Positions 1 through 5,028 of a DNA stretch of 5,629 nucleotides are shown piece by piece; the first letter of the stretch is position 1, and the number at the start of each line of letters is the position of its first letter. The stretch is from JBHEMT01 sp046262435 (GTDB lineage: Bacteria > Chloroflexota > Dormibacteria > Aeolococcales > Aeolococcaceae). The stretch is taken from contig JBHEMT010000072.1 of assembly GCA_046262435.1 (NCBI GenBank), positions 1-5,629 of the forward strand, given 5' to 3'. The translations under genes and the position numbers were made by a program. Under the pieces are notes generated by a model. It was not told the origin of the DNA. It searched no databases and saw only the letters and a program-made list of their open reading frames with translations.

Positions 1-940
1 ACGATCCACTGACGAGCTGACGTGACCGCCCCAGGGCAGGCAGTGCCCGTCGACCCTCGAGCATGACGATCTGCGGAGTGAGCGCGAACCAAACGGTGGC
101 GTACAGGGCAATCACCAGGGTCATGGGCACGGCCACGATCAAGAACAGCGGGCTGATCGCGATCGCCAGAACCGTCGCCATCGCCGTGGGCGCAATGATC
201 GCCAGGATCAGAAGTCCGGCGATACCGGCCAGCGTGACCAGCCGGTGCAGGGCCGCGCGGTAGGACGCGGACACACTGGTCTGCCGGTCCAGGTAACGAT
301 CGCTGACCGCGCGGGCGGTTGCCGCCGTCCCCAGCGGTCGCAGCGCGAACTGTTGCACGACGAAGAGCGCCATTGTCAGGGCCGCCAGGAGGACGACGCG
401 ACCGAGGTCAACATCCTGAGCAAACTGTGACGGCACCAACTGGCTGTTCAGCGATCCACCAAACAGGTCGTTGAGGTGGAATGCTCGGTACACGGTGGCG
501 TGGAGAAGCAGCGTCACGAGCGCATACGGCACCTCGACCGTCGCGGCAATGATCACGATCAAGCGGAAGTTCGACCGGTAGAGGGTGAATGCGGCATCGA
601 GCATTTCGCCCAGGCCCTGCGGCCGGAAGCGGCCGAAGCCGACCTGGGCATCCGCATTGCGCGGGCTCAGTCCGACGTAACCTCCGGGGCCCCAACCCGG
701 GGCGAATCCTGGAGGTGGGCCGTAGCCTGGCGGTGGGCCGTGGCCCGGAGGCGGTCCGTAGCCCGGAGGTGGTCCGTAGGCCGGAGGAGGTCCGTAGCCC
801 GGAGGTGGCCGGTAGCCTTGAGGGGGCCCATCGCCTGCGGGTGAACCGAAACTCGGCGCCGGACTCCCATGGTTCGAGGCCGCATCTTCCATCGGCGAGG
901 CTGGCGGCGTGGGATCGCCTGGACTGCCTGCCGACTCCAT
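1..940 (-). CDS. Multi-pass membrane protein with PPPGYG-repeat N-terminus, GPDPase membrane-domain-like (3' end cut by window edge)
   Basis: The frame is open from an ATG at 940 to the left edge, giving 313 residues with no stop, so the C-terminus is missing. Residues 1-100 are a disordered Pro/Gly/Ser/Tyr-rich region with six PPPGYG-type repeats (about 45-80). Next comes FRPQGLGEMLDAAFTLYRSN (105-124), which resembles the opening of glycerophosphoryl diester phosphodiesterase membrane-domain proteins. Hydrophobic segments follow at about 127-147 and 182-200, then a long hydrophobic block covering two or three helices. The last visible part reads VWFALTPQIVMLEGRRALPA then LGRSRQLVSG, like the conserved W..P..vlEg...AL.RS..Lv.G pattern I recall for that family. 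No catalytic phosphodiesterase domain is visible, so enzyme activity should not be assumed; membrane location is inferred. A second in-frame ATG lies at 892, and neither start has a clear Shine-Dalgarno. It is the last visible gene of the minus-strand sigma-factor cluster. The family call is from memory of motifs. Confidence 0.82.
   Translation of the reverse strand, partial: MESAGSPGDPTPPASPMEDAASNHGSPAPSFGSPAGDGPPQGYRPPPGYGPPPAYGPPPGYGPPPGHGPPPGYGPPPGFAPGWGPGGYVGLSPRNADAQVGFGRFRPQGLGEMLDAAFTLYRSNFRLIVIIAATVEVPYALVTLLLHATVYRAFHLNDLFGGSLNSQLVPSQFAQDVDLGRVVLLAALTMALFVVQQFALRPLGTAATARAVSDRYLDRQTSVSASYRAALHRLVTLAGIAGLLILAIIAPTAMATVLAIAISPLFLIVAVPMTLVIALYATVWFALTPQIVMLEGRRALPALGRSRQLVSGS
701..808 (-). 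repeat. Six tandem 18-bp units encoding PPPGYG-type hexapeptides
   Basis: Reading the minus strand from 808 to 701, six consecutive 18-nt units encode PPPGYG, PPPAYG, PPPGYG, PPPGHG, PPPGYG and PPPGFA. The DNA units are similar but not identical (core CCxCCxCCxGGCTACGG), with several synonymous and a few amino-acid changes, so the array is diverged rather than freshly duplicated. It lies wholly inside the N-terminal region of the membrane protein gene and keeps its reading frame. Such Pro/Gly/Tyr tails are common on membrane proteins of high-GC Gram-positives and are thought to be flexible cytoplasmic segments. Confidence 0.9.
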
Positions 941-1002
941 CTCGGCCCATTGTGCCCGCCCCGAGGCTCTCTGCGGCAACGGGGAGGTCGCGTTTCCCGC
1001 GG

Positions 1003-1179
1003 TCAGTCGCGCTCCCGTTCAGCGCGCTCGCGAGCGCGCCGCTCCTCGAGTGCCAGGTGGACCCTTTTCACCGCTGCGTTGTCGACCACCATCCGGGTGG
1101 TGCGGCGTCGGTCACGACGGCTCAGTCGCGTGCGTTCGCGCTCGTCCAACTGGTGGGAGGAATCATCCTGGCCGTCCAT
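1003..1179 (-). CDS. Possible small, highly charged protein (58 aa)
   Basis: An ATG at 1179 opens 58 codons ending in TGA at 1003-1005. A GTG at 1182 and a TTG at 1203 (66 codons) are alternative in-frame starts, and none has a well-spaced ribosome binding site. The product is almost entirely polar, with many Arg, Glu and Asp. A basic stretch (LSRRDRRRTTRMVVDN) is followed by a charged, probably helical C-terminus (VKRVHLALEERRARERAERE). There is no signal peptide, membrane segment or cysteine. It sits 51 nt downstream of the 112-aa gene and 62 nt upstream of the next membrane gene on the same strand, so it could be the third gene of the sigma-factor transcript. I do not recognise a family. 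The support is position, orientation and G/C-rich third codon positions; it could be a chance frame in high-GC intergenic DNA. Confidence 0.42.
   Translation of the reverse strand: MDGQDDSSHQLDERERTRLSRRDRRRTTRMVVDNAAVKRVHLALEERRARERAERERD
1022..1039. repeat. 18-bp perfect palindrome
   Basis: GCGCGCTCGCGAGCGCGC reads the same on both strands, centred between 1030 and 1031, and the symmetry stops at 1021/1040. It lies near the 3' end of the possible 58-codon gene, where it encodes RARERA, and about 80 nt upstream of the ATG of the membrane protein gene. With no loop and no T-run it is not a typical intrinsic terminator. It may be a protein-binding site or a by-product of Arg/Ala/Glu codons. 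Confidence 0.5.
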
Positions 1180-1230
1180 CACCCGGCATTGTCGCTCCGC
1201 CAAGCTCCATGTTCGAACCGCCGACCGAAG

Positions 1231-1569
1231 TCAGGCTGCGATGCCCACTCCATGGTGGCGCCGCTCGCGGACGACGGCGACGCCTACCGCCGCCAGCGCG
1301 GTCACCAGTGCTGCACCGCCCACAACCGCCGACCGTCGGTCCACATGGACGCGCTCCCGCCACCTCCTTTGCGCATGCAGGTCGGCGATGGCCAGGGCGC
1401 GGTCGTAGAGGTGAGCCCGCTCCGTTGCGGTCAGCGGATAGCGGGTCAGGGCCGCGCCCACCTCAACCGCCAGGGAGAGCAGGTCGGCGAATGGGTCCCC
1501 AAGACGAGGTTGGGAGACCCTCGCCAGTGCCTCGAACGCTGCGTCGAAACGGTCAGCGTCATCGGTCAT
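1231..1569 (-). CDS. Small single-pass membrane protein coupled to the sigma factor (candidate anti-sigma/partner)
   Basis: This encodes 112 residues from an ATG at 1569. The start overlaps the stop of the upstream sigma-factor gene by 4 nt (ATGA), with GAGGAG just upstream as ribosome binding site, so the two are almost certainly translationally coupled. Residues 1-70 form a soluble, mostly helical region (MTDDADRFDAAFEALARVSQ and on). A basic segment RRWRERVHVDRR (68-79) precedes one hydrophobic helix at about 80-100 (AVVGGAALVTALAAVGVAVV), and a short basic tail RERRHH follows. There is no cysteine, so the HxxxCxxC zinc motif of classical ZAS anti-sigma factors is absent. No named family is recognised. 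Position and topology suggest a membrane-tethered regulator of the sigma factor, but this is inference; it could equally be a membrane protein that is simply co-transcribed. Confidence 0.82.
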   Translation of the reverse strand: MTDDADRFDAAFEALARVSQPRLGDPFADLLSLAVEVGAALTRYPLTATERAHLYDRALAIADLHAQRRWRERVHVDRRSAVVGGAALVTALAAVGVAVVRERRHHGVGIAA

Positions 1570-2174
1570 GCGGTCTCCTCTTCACGGCCGGTGTCGACAC
1601 GCCGGGTACGGACGGTGCGCTCCGCGGGCAGGGGCGCACCCAGCCGGTGTCGCAGGGTGGTCAGGGCCCTGAAGGTGAGCAGCTTCACCGCGCCCTCGGT
1701 TCGGCCCATGATTTCTGCGATCTCCCGGTTGCGCAGCTCCCCCCCGAAGCGCAGCACCACAGCCTGGCGCTGGTCGGCGGGAAGGTCGGCAACCACCGAG
1801 CGCACCTGGGCGTCCCGGTCACCGAGCTCGGCAAGCTCAGCCGGGTCGAGACCAGCGTCGCTGACGTGGGGGCCGAGCTCGATCCAGCCTGGGCGGCGCC
1901 GGTCGCGGGCCACCAGGTTGGAGGCCACTCGGTAGAGCCATGCTGAGTAGGGCACGCCGCGCCACTCGAAACGCGGTAGCTCCTCGATGGCTCGGGCGAA
2001 GGTGGCGGCGGTCACGTCCTCGGCCTGCTCCCGGTTCCTGGTCAGTGTGTACGCGTAGGCGAAGATCTGGTCGACATAGCGCTCGTAGAGCGGCGCGAAG
2101 GCCGCCTGGTCACGCTGCGCGGCGAGGATGAGGTCGCGTTCCTGCCGGAGCTCGTCCTGGCTCTTGTGCGCCAC
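1566..2174 (-). CDS. ECF-type RNA polymerase sigma-70 family factor
   Basis: This 202-residue protein has the two-domain layout of an extracytoplasmic-function sigma factor, which directs RNA polymerase to a dedicated promoter set. Sigma region 2 spans about 22-93: FAPLYERYVDQIFAYAYTLT, the REQAEDVTAATFARAIEELP helix, then WLYRVASNLVARDRRR, which is typical of region 2.3-2.4. A linker (94-125) leads into sigma region 4 (about 128-178), with LPADQRQAVVLRF and a helix-turn-helix around REIAEIMGRTEGAVKLLTFR. No region 1 or 3 is present and there is no extra C-terminal domain, only a charged tail of about 24 residues. The start is a GTG at 2174: the same frame has a TGA about 30 nt upstream and no other start between, and GCGAGG upstream may serve as ribosome binding site. 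The next gene overlaps by 4 nt. Target genes and the inducing signal cannot be told from the sequence. Confidence 0.95.
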   Translation of the reverse strand: MAHKSQDELRQERDLILAAQRDQAAFAPLYERYVDQIFAYAYTLTRNREQAEDVTAATFARAIEELPRFEWRGVPYSAWLYRVASNLVARDRRRPGWIELGPHVSDAGLDPAELAELGDRDAQVRSVVADLPADQRQAVVLRFGGELRNREIAEIMGRTEGAVKLLTFRALTTLRHRLGAPLPAERTVRTRRVDTGREEETA

Positions 2175-2302
2175 CTCAGCCGGCCTCGCTGTCGATCGGC
2201 TTCATGACGCAGAAGTCAAGGTCGCGCGCGGGGTTACGTCGGCGGGCTGCCACCGGGTCGACATTACGGGGCTGCGCGCGTGGCTGCGCGCCCGGCCGTC
2301 CG
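2175..2302 (-). other. Intergenic region between kbl and the sigma-factor gene, with GCGCGC repeats
   Basis: This 128-bp gap separates two minus-strand genes and is the likely place for the kbl terminator and sigma promoter, though neither is clear. Just after the kbl stop, the minus strand has GCGCGCAGCCAC followed directly by GCGCGCAGCCCC, and a further CGCGCGCG lies near 2223-2230. These could pair as GC hairpins but no T-run follows, so no intrinsic terminator is called. TTGACT at 2219-2214 resembles a -35 box, but nothing like TATAAT sits 16-18 nt downstream. A nine-codon ATG frame (MKPIDSEAG, 2205-2176) ends one base before the sigma GTG and lacks a ribosome binding site. No further gene is seen. 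Confidence 0.4.
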
Positions 2303-3526
2303 CTATCTGTCGATCAGGCCCAGCGCCCTGCCAGCCGTCGCGAAGGCCTCGAGGGCTCGGTCGAGCTGAGCGCGGGAGTGCACCGCCGAGACGATGGTTC
2401 GCACCCTGGCCCTGCCGCGGGGCACGGTTGGGAAACCGATGCCCTGGGCGAACACTCCCCGCTCGGTCAGCGCATCGCTGAGCGCCGTTGCCGACTCGGC
2501 CTCGCCGCACAGCACCGGCGTGATCGGCGTCTCGGAGTCGCCGATGTCGAAGCCCAGCTCGCGCAGCCCTTTCTTGAAATGCGCGGTGTTCGCCCACAGC
2601 TGGTCGATCAGCTGTGGCTCCCTCTCCAGGACGTCGAGCGCAGCGATACAGGACGCGGCCACTGACGGCGGGTGGGATGAGGAGAAGAGAAAGGGGCGCG
2701 CCTTGTGGATCAGGTGGTCGCGCACCACCTGAGAGGCGGCAACGTATCCGCCCACCACACCGACCGCCTTGCTCAGCGTCCCGATGTTGAGGGCCACCCG
2801 GCCATGGAGGCCGAAGTGGTCAGTGCTACCGCGACCATTCCTCCCCAGCACCCCGGTCGCGTGGGCATCGTCGACCATCACCGCAGCGTCGTAGCGTTCG
2901 GCCAGTTCGACCAGACCCCGTAGTGGCGCGATATCGCCATCCATCGAGAACACGCCGTCGGTGACCAGGAGCACCCGGCGGTACCCCTTGGCGCGCGCCT
3001 GGCGCAGCACCCGTTCGGCATCGTCCAGGTCGACGTGCTCGTAGAGGAGCCGGTCGGCTTTGGTCAGCCTGATGCCGTCGATGATCGAGGCATGGTTCAG
3101 CTTGTCGGACACCACCACGTCACCCGCCTCGAGCAGGGCACTGAGGACGCCCACGTTCACCGCGTAGCCGCTCTGGAACGAGAGTGACGCCTCGGTGCAC
3201 TTGAACAATGCCAGACGGCGTTCCAGTTCCTCGTGCAGGGTCTGGGTGCCGGCAATGGTGCGCACCGCACCGGTGCCCGCGCCCCACATTTCGGTGGCCT
3301 CGATCGCAGCCTGCTTCAGCCGCGGGTGGGTGTTGAGTCCGAGATAGTTGTTTGATGAGAGGTTGATGAGGCGCCGTCCGGCGACGGTCACCTCCGCCTC
3401 ATTGGCCGACTCGATGACCCGCAGCGGACGGAACAGTCCCTCCTCGCGGAGTGTTGCAAGGTCCGCCTCCAACGAGGCATCGAGGCCGGCGACTGCCGCG
3501 GAGGTGACGCGCGACTGCTCAACCAT
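2303..3526 (-). CDS. kbl: Glycine C-acetyltransferase (2-amino-3-ketobutyrate CoA ligase)
   Basis: This 407-residue pyridoxal-phosphate enzyme of the alpha-oxoamine synthase family cleaves 2-amino-3-ketobutyrate with CoA to glycine and acetyl-CoA in the cytosol, the second step of threonine breakdown. Visible hallmarks are NLSSNNYLGL (55-64), GAGTGAVRTIAGT (82-94), FQSGYAVNVG (117-126), DKLNHASIIDG (141-151), the cofactor-binding MVDDAHATGVLG (217-228), and the Schiff-base lysine K253 in LNIGTLSKAVGVVGGY. A C-terminal FPTVPRGRARVRTIVSAVHS also fits. Length is close to the roughly 400 residues usual for Kbl. The relatives BioF and 5-aminolevulinate synthase share this fold, and the deciding point is the threonine dehydrogenase gene 12 nt upstream. 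The ATG at 3526 is preceded by GGGAGAG, which lies inside the short gap after the tdh stop, so the two genes are evidently one operon. Confidence 0.95.
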   Translation of the reverse strand: MVEQSRVTSAAVAGLDASLEADLATLREEGLFRPLRVIESANEAEVTVAGRRLINLSSNNYLGLNTHPRLKQAAIEATEMWGAGTGAVRTIAGTQTLHEELERRLALFKCTEASLSFQSGYAVNVGVLSALLEAGDVVVSDKLNHASIIDGIRLTKADRLLYEHVDLDDAERVLRQARAKGYRRVLLVTDGVFSMDGDIAPLRGLVELAERYDAAVMVDDAHATGVLGRNGRGSTDHFGLHGRVALNIGTLSKAVGVVGGYVAASQVVRDHLIHKARPFLFSSSHPPSVAASCIAALDVLEREPQLIDQLWANTAHFKKGLRELGFDIGDSETPITPVLCGEAESATALSDALTERGVFAQGIGFPTVPRGRARVRTIVSAVHSRAQLDRALEAFATAGRALGLIDR

Positions 3527-3538
3527 GGTCTCTCCCGC
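3527..3538 (-). promoter_or_regulatory. Ribosome binding site of kbl in the tdh-kbl gap
   Basis: The 12 nt between the tdh stop TGA and the kbl ATG read GCGGGAGAGACC on the minus strand. The GGGAGA core is a good Shine-Dalgarno match at suitable distance. It supports the ATG at 3526 and leaves no room for a separate promoter or terminator, so kbl is expressed from the tdh transcript. Confidence 0.75.
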
Positions 3539-4564
3539 TCAGGCGCCGTTGGGTACGAGTACAACCTTGCCGCACCGGCCCGACTTGATCAGCTCGATGG
3601 CCCCATCGACCTCGTCGAGGGCGAAGCGATGGGTGAGCAGAGGAGTGACGTCGACTCGCCCTCCGGCCACGAAGTCAAGCGTCGCCCTCCATGTGTCCGG
3701 GCGCCGCCCCACCACTCCCTGCAGGGTGACGCCCTTCATCACCACGTCGCGGGTGAGGTCGAGGCGCACCTCGTGGTCGCCGATCCCGAGCAGCGAGATC
3801 CACCCTCCCGGACGGACCGCACGGACGCCCGCGGCGACCGCCGCCGCCGCCCCGCTCATCTCGAGCACGCAGTCGAGCGGGCCCCCCGCGGCGCGGAGCA
3901 GGCCGGCCTCCATGTCCGGGCCGGCCCGGAGCACGTGATCCGCTCCCATTCGTTCGGCCAGCTCAAGGCGGTATGGGTTCAGGTCAGTTGCGACGATAAC
4001 CCGGGCGCCCTCGGCCTTGGCGATGGCCACCGCGGCACAGCCGATCGGTCCGCAGCCAAGCACCGCCACCGCAGCGCCCCGCATTGATCCGGTCGAGCAG
4101 GCGTGGACAGCGTTGCCGAAAGGTTCCATCAGGGCGCACAGCTCGGCGGACAGACCGGCGATGGGATGCAGATTCGAGCGGGGCAGCACCACGCTTCCGG
4201 AGAACACCCCGTCGACGTCGACTCCGAGAATCCGGGTGTTGCGACACACATGGAGGTCGCCGCGCCGGCACTCCGGACATGCTCCGCAGACCACGTGAGA
4301 CTCGACAGCGACCAGGTCACCCTGGGTCAGCCCGTCGACACCGCTCCCCACGGCCAGCACCTCGCCGCCCATCTCGTGGCCGACGATCCTGGGGGGCCGC
4401 ACCCGGGCCGCCGCCCATGGGTTCCAGTCGAAGAGGTGGACATCGGTTCCGCAGATCGATGCCGCAACCACACGCAGCAGTACCTCTCCCGGACCGGGCT
4501 CGCGGCCGGCGACCTCCTCGATGTCGAAGCCTGGCGCGGGACGGGCCTTGAGAACTGCCTGCAC
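3539..4564 (-). CDS. tdh: L-threonine 3-dehydrogenase (zinc-dependent MDR family)
   Basis: Tdh oxidises L-threonine with NAD+ to 2-amino-3-ketobutyrate, which Kbl (next gene) cleaves to glycine and acetyl-CoA. The frame is open from a GTG at 4648 (369 codons), but I choose the GTG at 4564. From there the protein is 341 residues, the length of E. coli Tdh as I recall it, and it aligns without gaps from residue 1 to the catalytic Cys38 (SICGTDVH). Further marks, in 341-residue numbering, are GHE at 62-64 for the catalytic zinc and structural-zinc cysteines at 93, 96, 99 and 107 (CGACPECRRGDLHVC). Next come EPFGNAVH (147-154) and the NAD-binding GCGPIG (170-175) with TDLNPYR after the second strand. 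EMSGA (235-239) and HRF followed by SGRCGKVVL at the end also match Tdh. GTG at 4585 is another possible start. No strong Shine-Dalgarno precedes 4564 or 4585. Confidence 0.94.
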   Translation of the reverse strand: MQAVLKARPAPGFDIEEVAGREPGPGEVLLRVVAASICGTDVHLFDWNPWAAARVRPPRIVGHEMGGEVLAVGSGVDGLTQGDLVAVESHVVCGACPECRRGDLHVCRNTRILGVDVDGVFSGSVVLPRSNLHPIAGLSAELCALMEPFGNAVHACSTGSMRGAAVAVLGCGPIGCAAVAIAKAEGARVIVATDLNPYRLELAERMGADHVLRAGPDMEAGLLRAAGGPLDCVLEMSGAAAAVAAGVRAVRPGGWISLLGIGDHEVRLDLTRDVVMKGVTLQGVVGRRPDTWRATLDFVAGGRVDVTPLLTHRFALDEVDGAIELIKSGRCGKVVLVPNGA

Positions 4565-4575
4565 GACGTGCTCGA

Positions 4576-4659
4576 TTATGGACACGGAGGCGGGCCGGGA
4601 CGCCAGACCCCCGATCGTTCCTTGCGGATGCGCGGCGGCGGCCGCCACACTCGGGTCAT
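4576..4659 (-). CDS. Possible 27-codon leader ORF upstream of tdh
   Basis: On the minus strand, an ATG at 4659 preceded by AGAGGTCAGGC (AGAGG six bases before the ATG) opens 27 codons. They end with TAA at 4578-4576, 11 nt before the preferred tdh GTG. It has the best ribosome binding site in the tdh upstream region and could couple translation to tdh. The peptide is Arg/Pro-rich with two similar halves (VWRPPP and VWRPGPPP) and only one threonine, so it does not look like a classic threonine-attenuation leader. Runs of three prolines slow ribosomes, which could matter for control. A chance frame of this size is common in GC-rich DNA. Confidence 0.25.
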   Translation of the reverse strand: MTRVWRPPPRIRKERSGVWRPGPPPCP

Positions 4660-4674
4660 GCCTGACCTCTGCCG

Positions 4675-5022
4675 GTGGCCGCTCCGCCCGTGACCGACCT
4701 CGACTCCGTCATCGACTCGGTCGACGAGCGCTTCCCCAACCTGTTCCAACTGGTGGCCGGCTACATGGGCATTGAGTTCCGCTCGGCCGGGTCGGTGGAG
4801 GCTGCCGTCCGGCGCTTTGCCACCGAGGACTCCGAGGCGGTCGGCCCGACCGTGGCCGAGCTTGACGAGGTACTCACCCTGGGGTACGACAACGCCGAGC
4901 TCGACCGCCTCCTCCGTGAGGGCTTCGACTGCGAGGTCCGGCCGCGCCGACCCTGGCGGGACTGGCTCACCGACCTCCGCGGCGAGCTTGCCGAGCTGCA
5001 ACCCGAGGTCGATGGCGACTGA
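4675..5022 (+). CDS. CdiI_2-like contact-dependent inhibition immunity protein (orphan)
   Basis: This 115-residue acidic, soluble protein is the only plus-strand gene. From residue 19 on it follows the pattern I associate with the CdiI_2 immunity family: RFPNLFQLVAGYMGIEFRSA (19-38), then SVEAAVRRFATE (40-51) and a helix TVAELDEVLTLG (59-70). After these come NAELDRLLREGFDCE (73-87) and a closing PWRDWLTDLRGEL (93-105). Family members are small single-domain proteins thought to neutralise a partner toxin by binding it. No signal peptide or membrane segment is present. The GTG at 4675 lacks a ribosome binding site; a second in-frame GTG at 4690 would give 110 residues and also lacks one, so a leaderless transcript is possible. 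It diverges from tdh and its TGA is 6 nt from the stop of the convergent phosphatidyltransferase gene. No CdiA, CdiB or polymorphic toxin is in the window. The family call rests on pattern memory. Confidence 0.8.
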   Translation: MAAPPVTDLDSVIDSVDERFPNLFQLVAGYMGIEFRSAGSVEAAVRRFATEDSEAVGPTVAELDEVLTLGYDNAELDRLLREGFDCEVRPRRPWRDWLTDLRGELAELQPEVDGD

Positions 5023-5028
5023 GCGGGC

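Noticed and set aside
408..950. Minus-strand 180-codon frame starting at ATG 950
   Set aside because: It is the neighbouring frame of the real membrane protein gene and encodes Arg-rich, RTTSGLRT-like repeats. The frame starting at ATG 940 gives PPPGYG repeats and membrane helices and stays open to the window edge.
589..1946. Long plus-strand open frames of 448 and 345 codons antisense to the membrane, small-protein and sigma genes
   Set aside because: Their products are Arg/Pro/Ser-rich with no recognisable motif, and they lie opposite clear sigma-factor and membrane-protein coding. High G+C leaves few stops on the opposite strand.
2203..2250. Possible ECF-type autoregulatory promoter (GTAACC followed by GCGTCA) upstream of the sigma-factor gene
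   Set aside because: The spacer between the two elements is 21 nt, longer than the roughly 16-18 nt usual for ECF promoters, and the -35 element is only a partial match.
2202..2597. Minus-strand 131-codon frame overlapping the 3' end of kbl
   Set aside because: It lies almost wholly inside kbl in another frame, with no motif and an Arg/Ala-rich composition typical of shadow frames.
4576..5001. Minus-strand 141-codon frame antisense to the CdiI_2-like gene
   Set aside because: Most of it is the antisense of a recognisable plus-strand gene. Only its last 27 codons, from ATG 4659, have their own ribosome binding site, and these are reported separately with low confidence.
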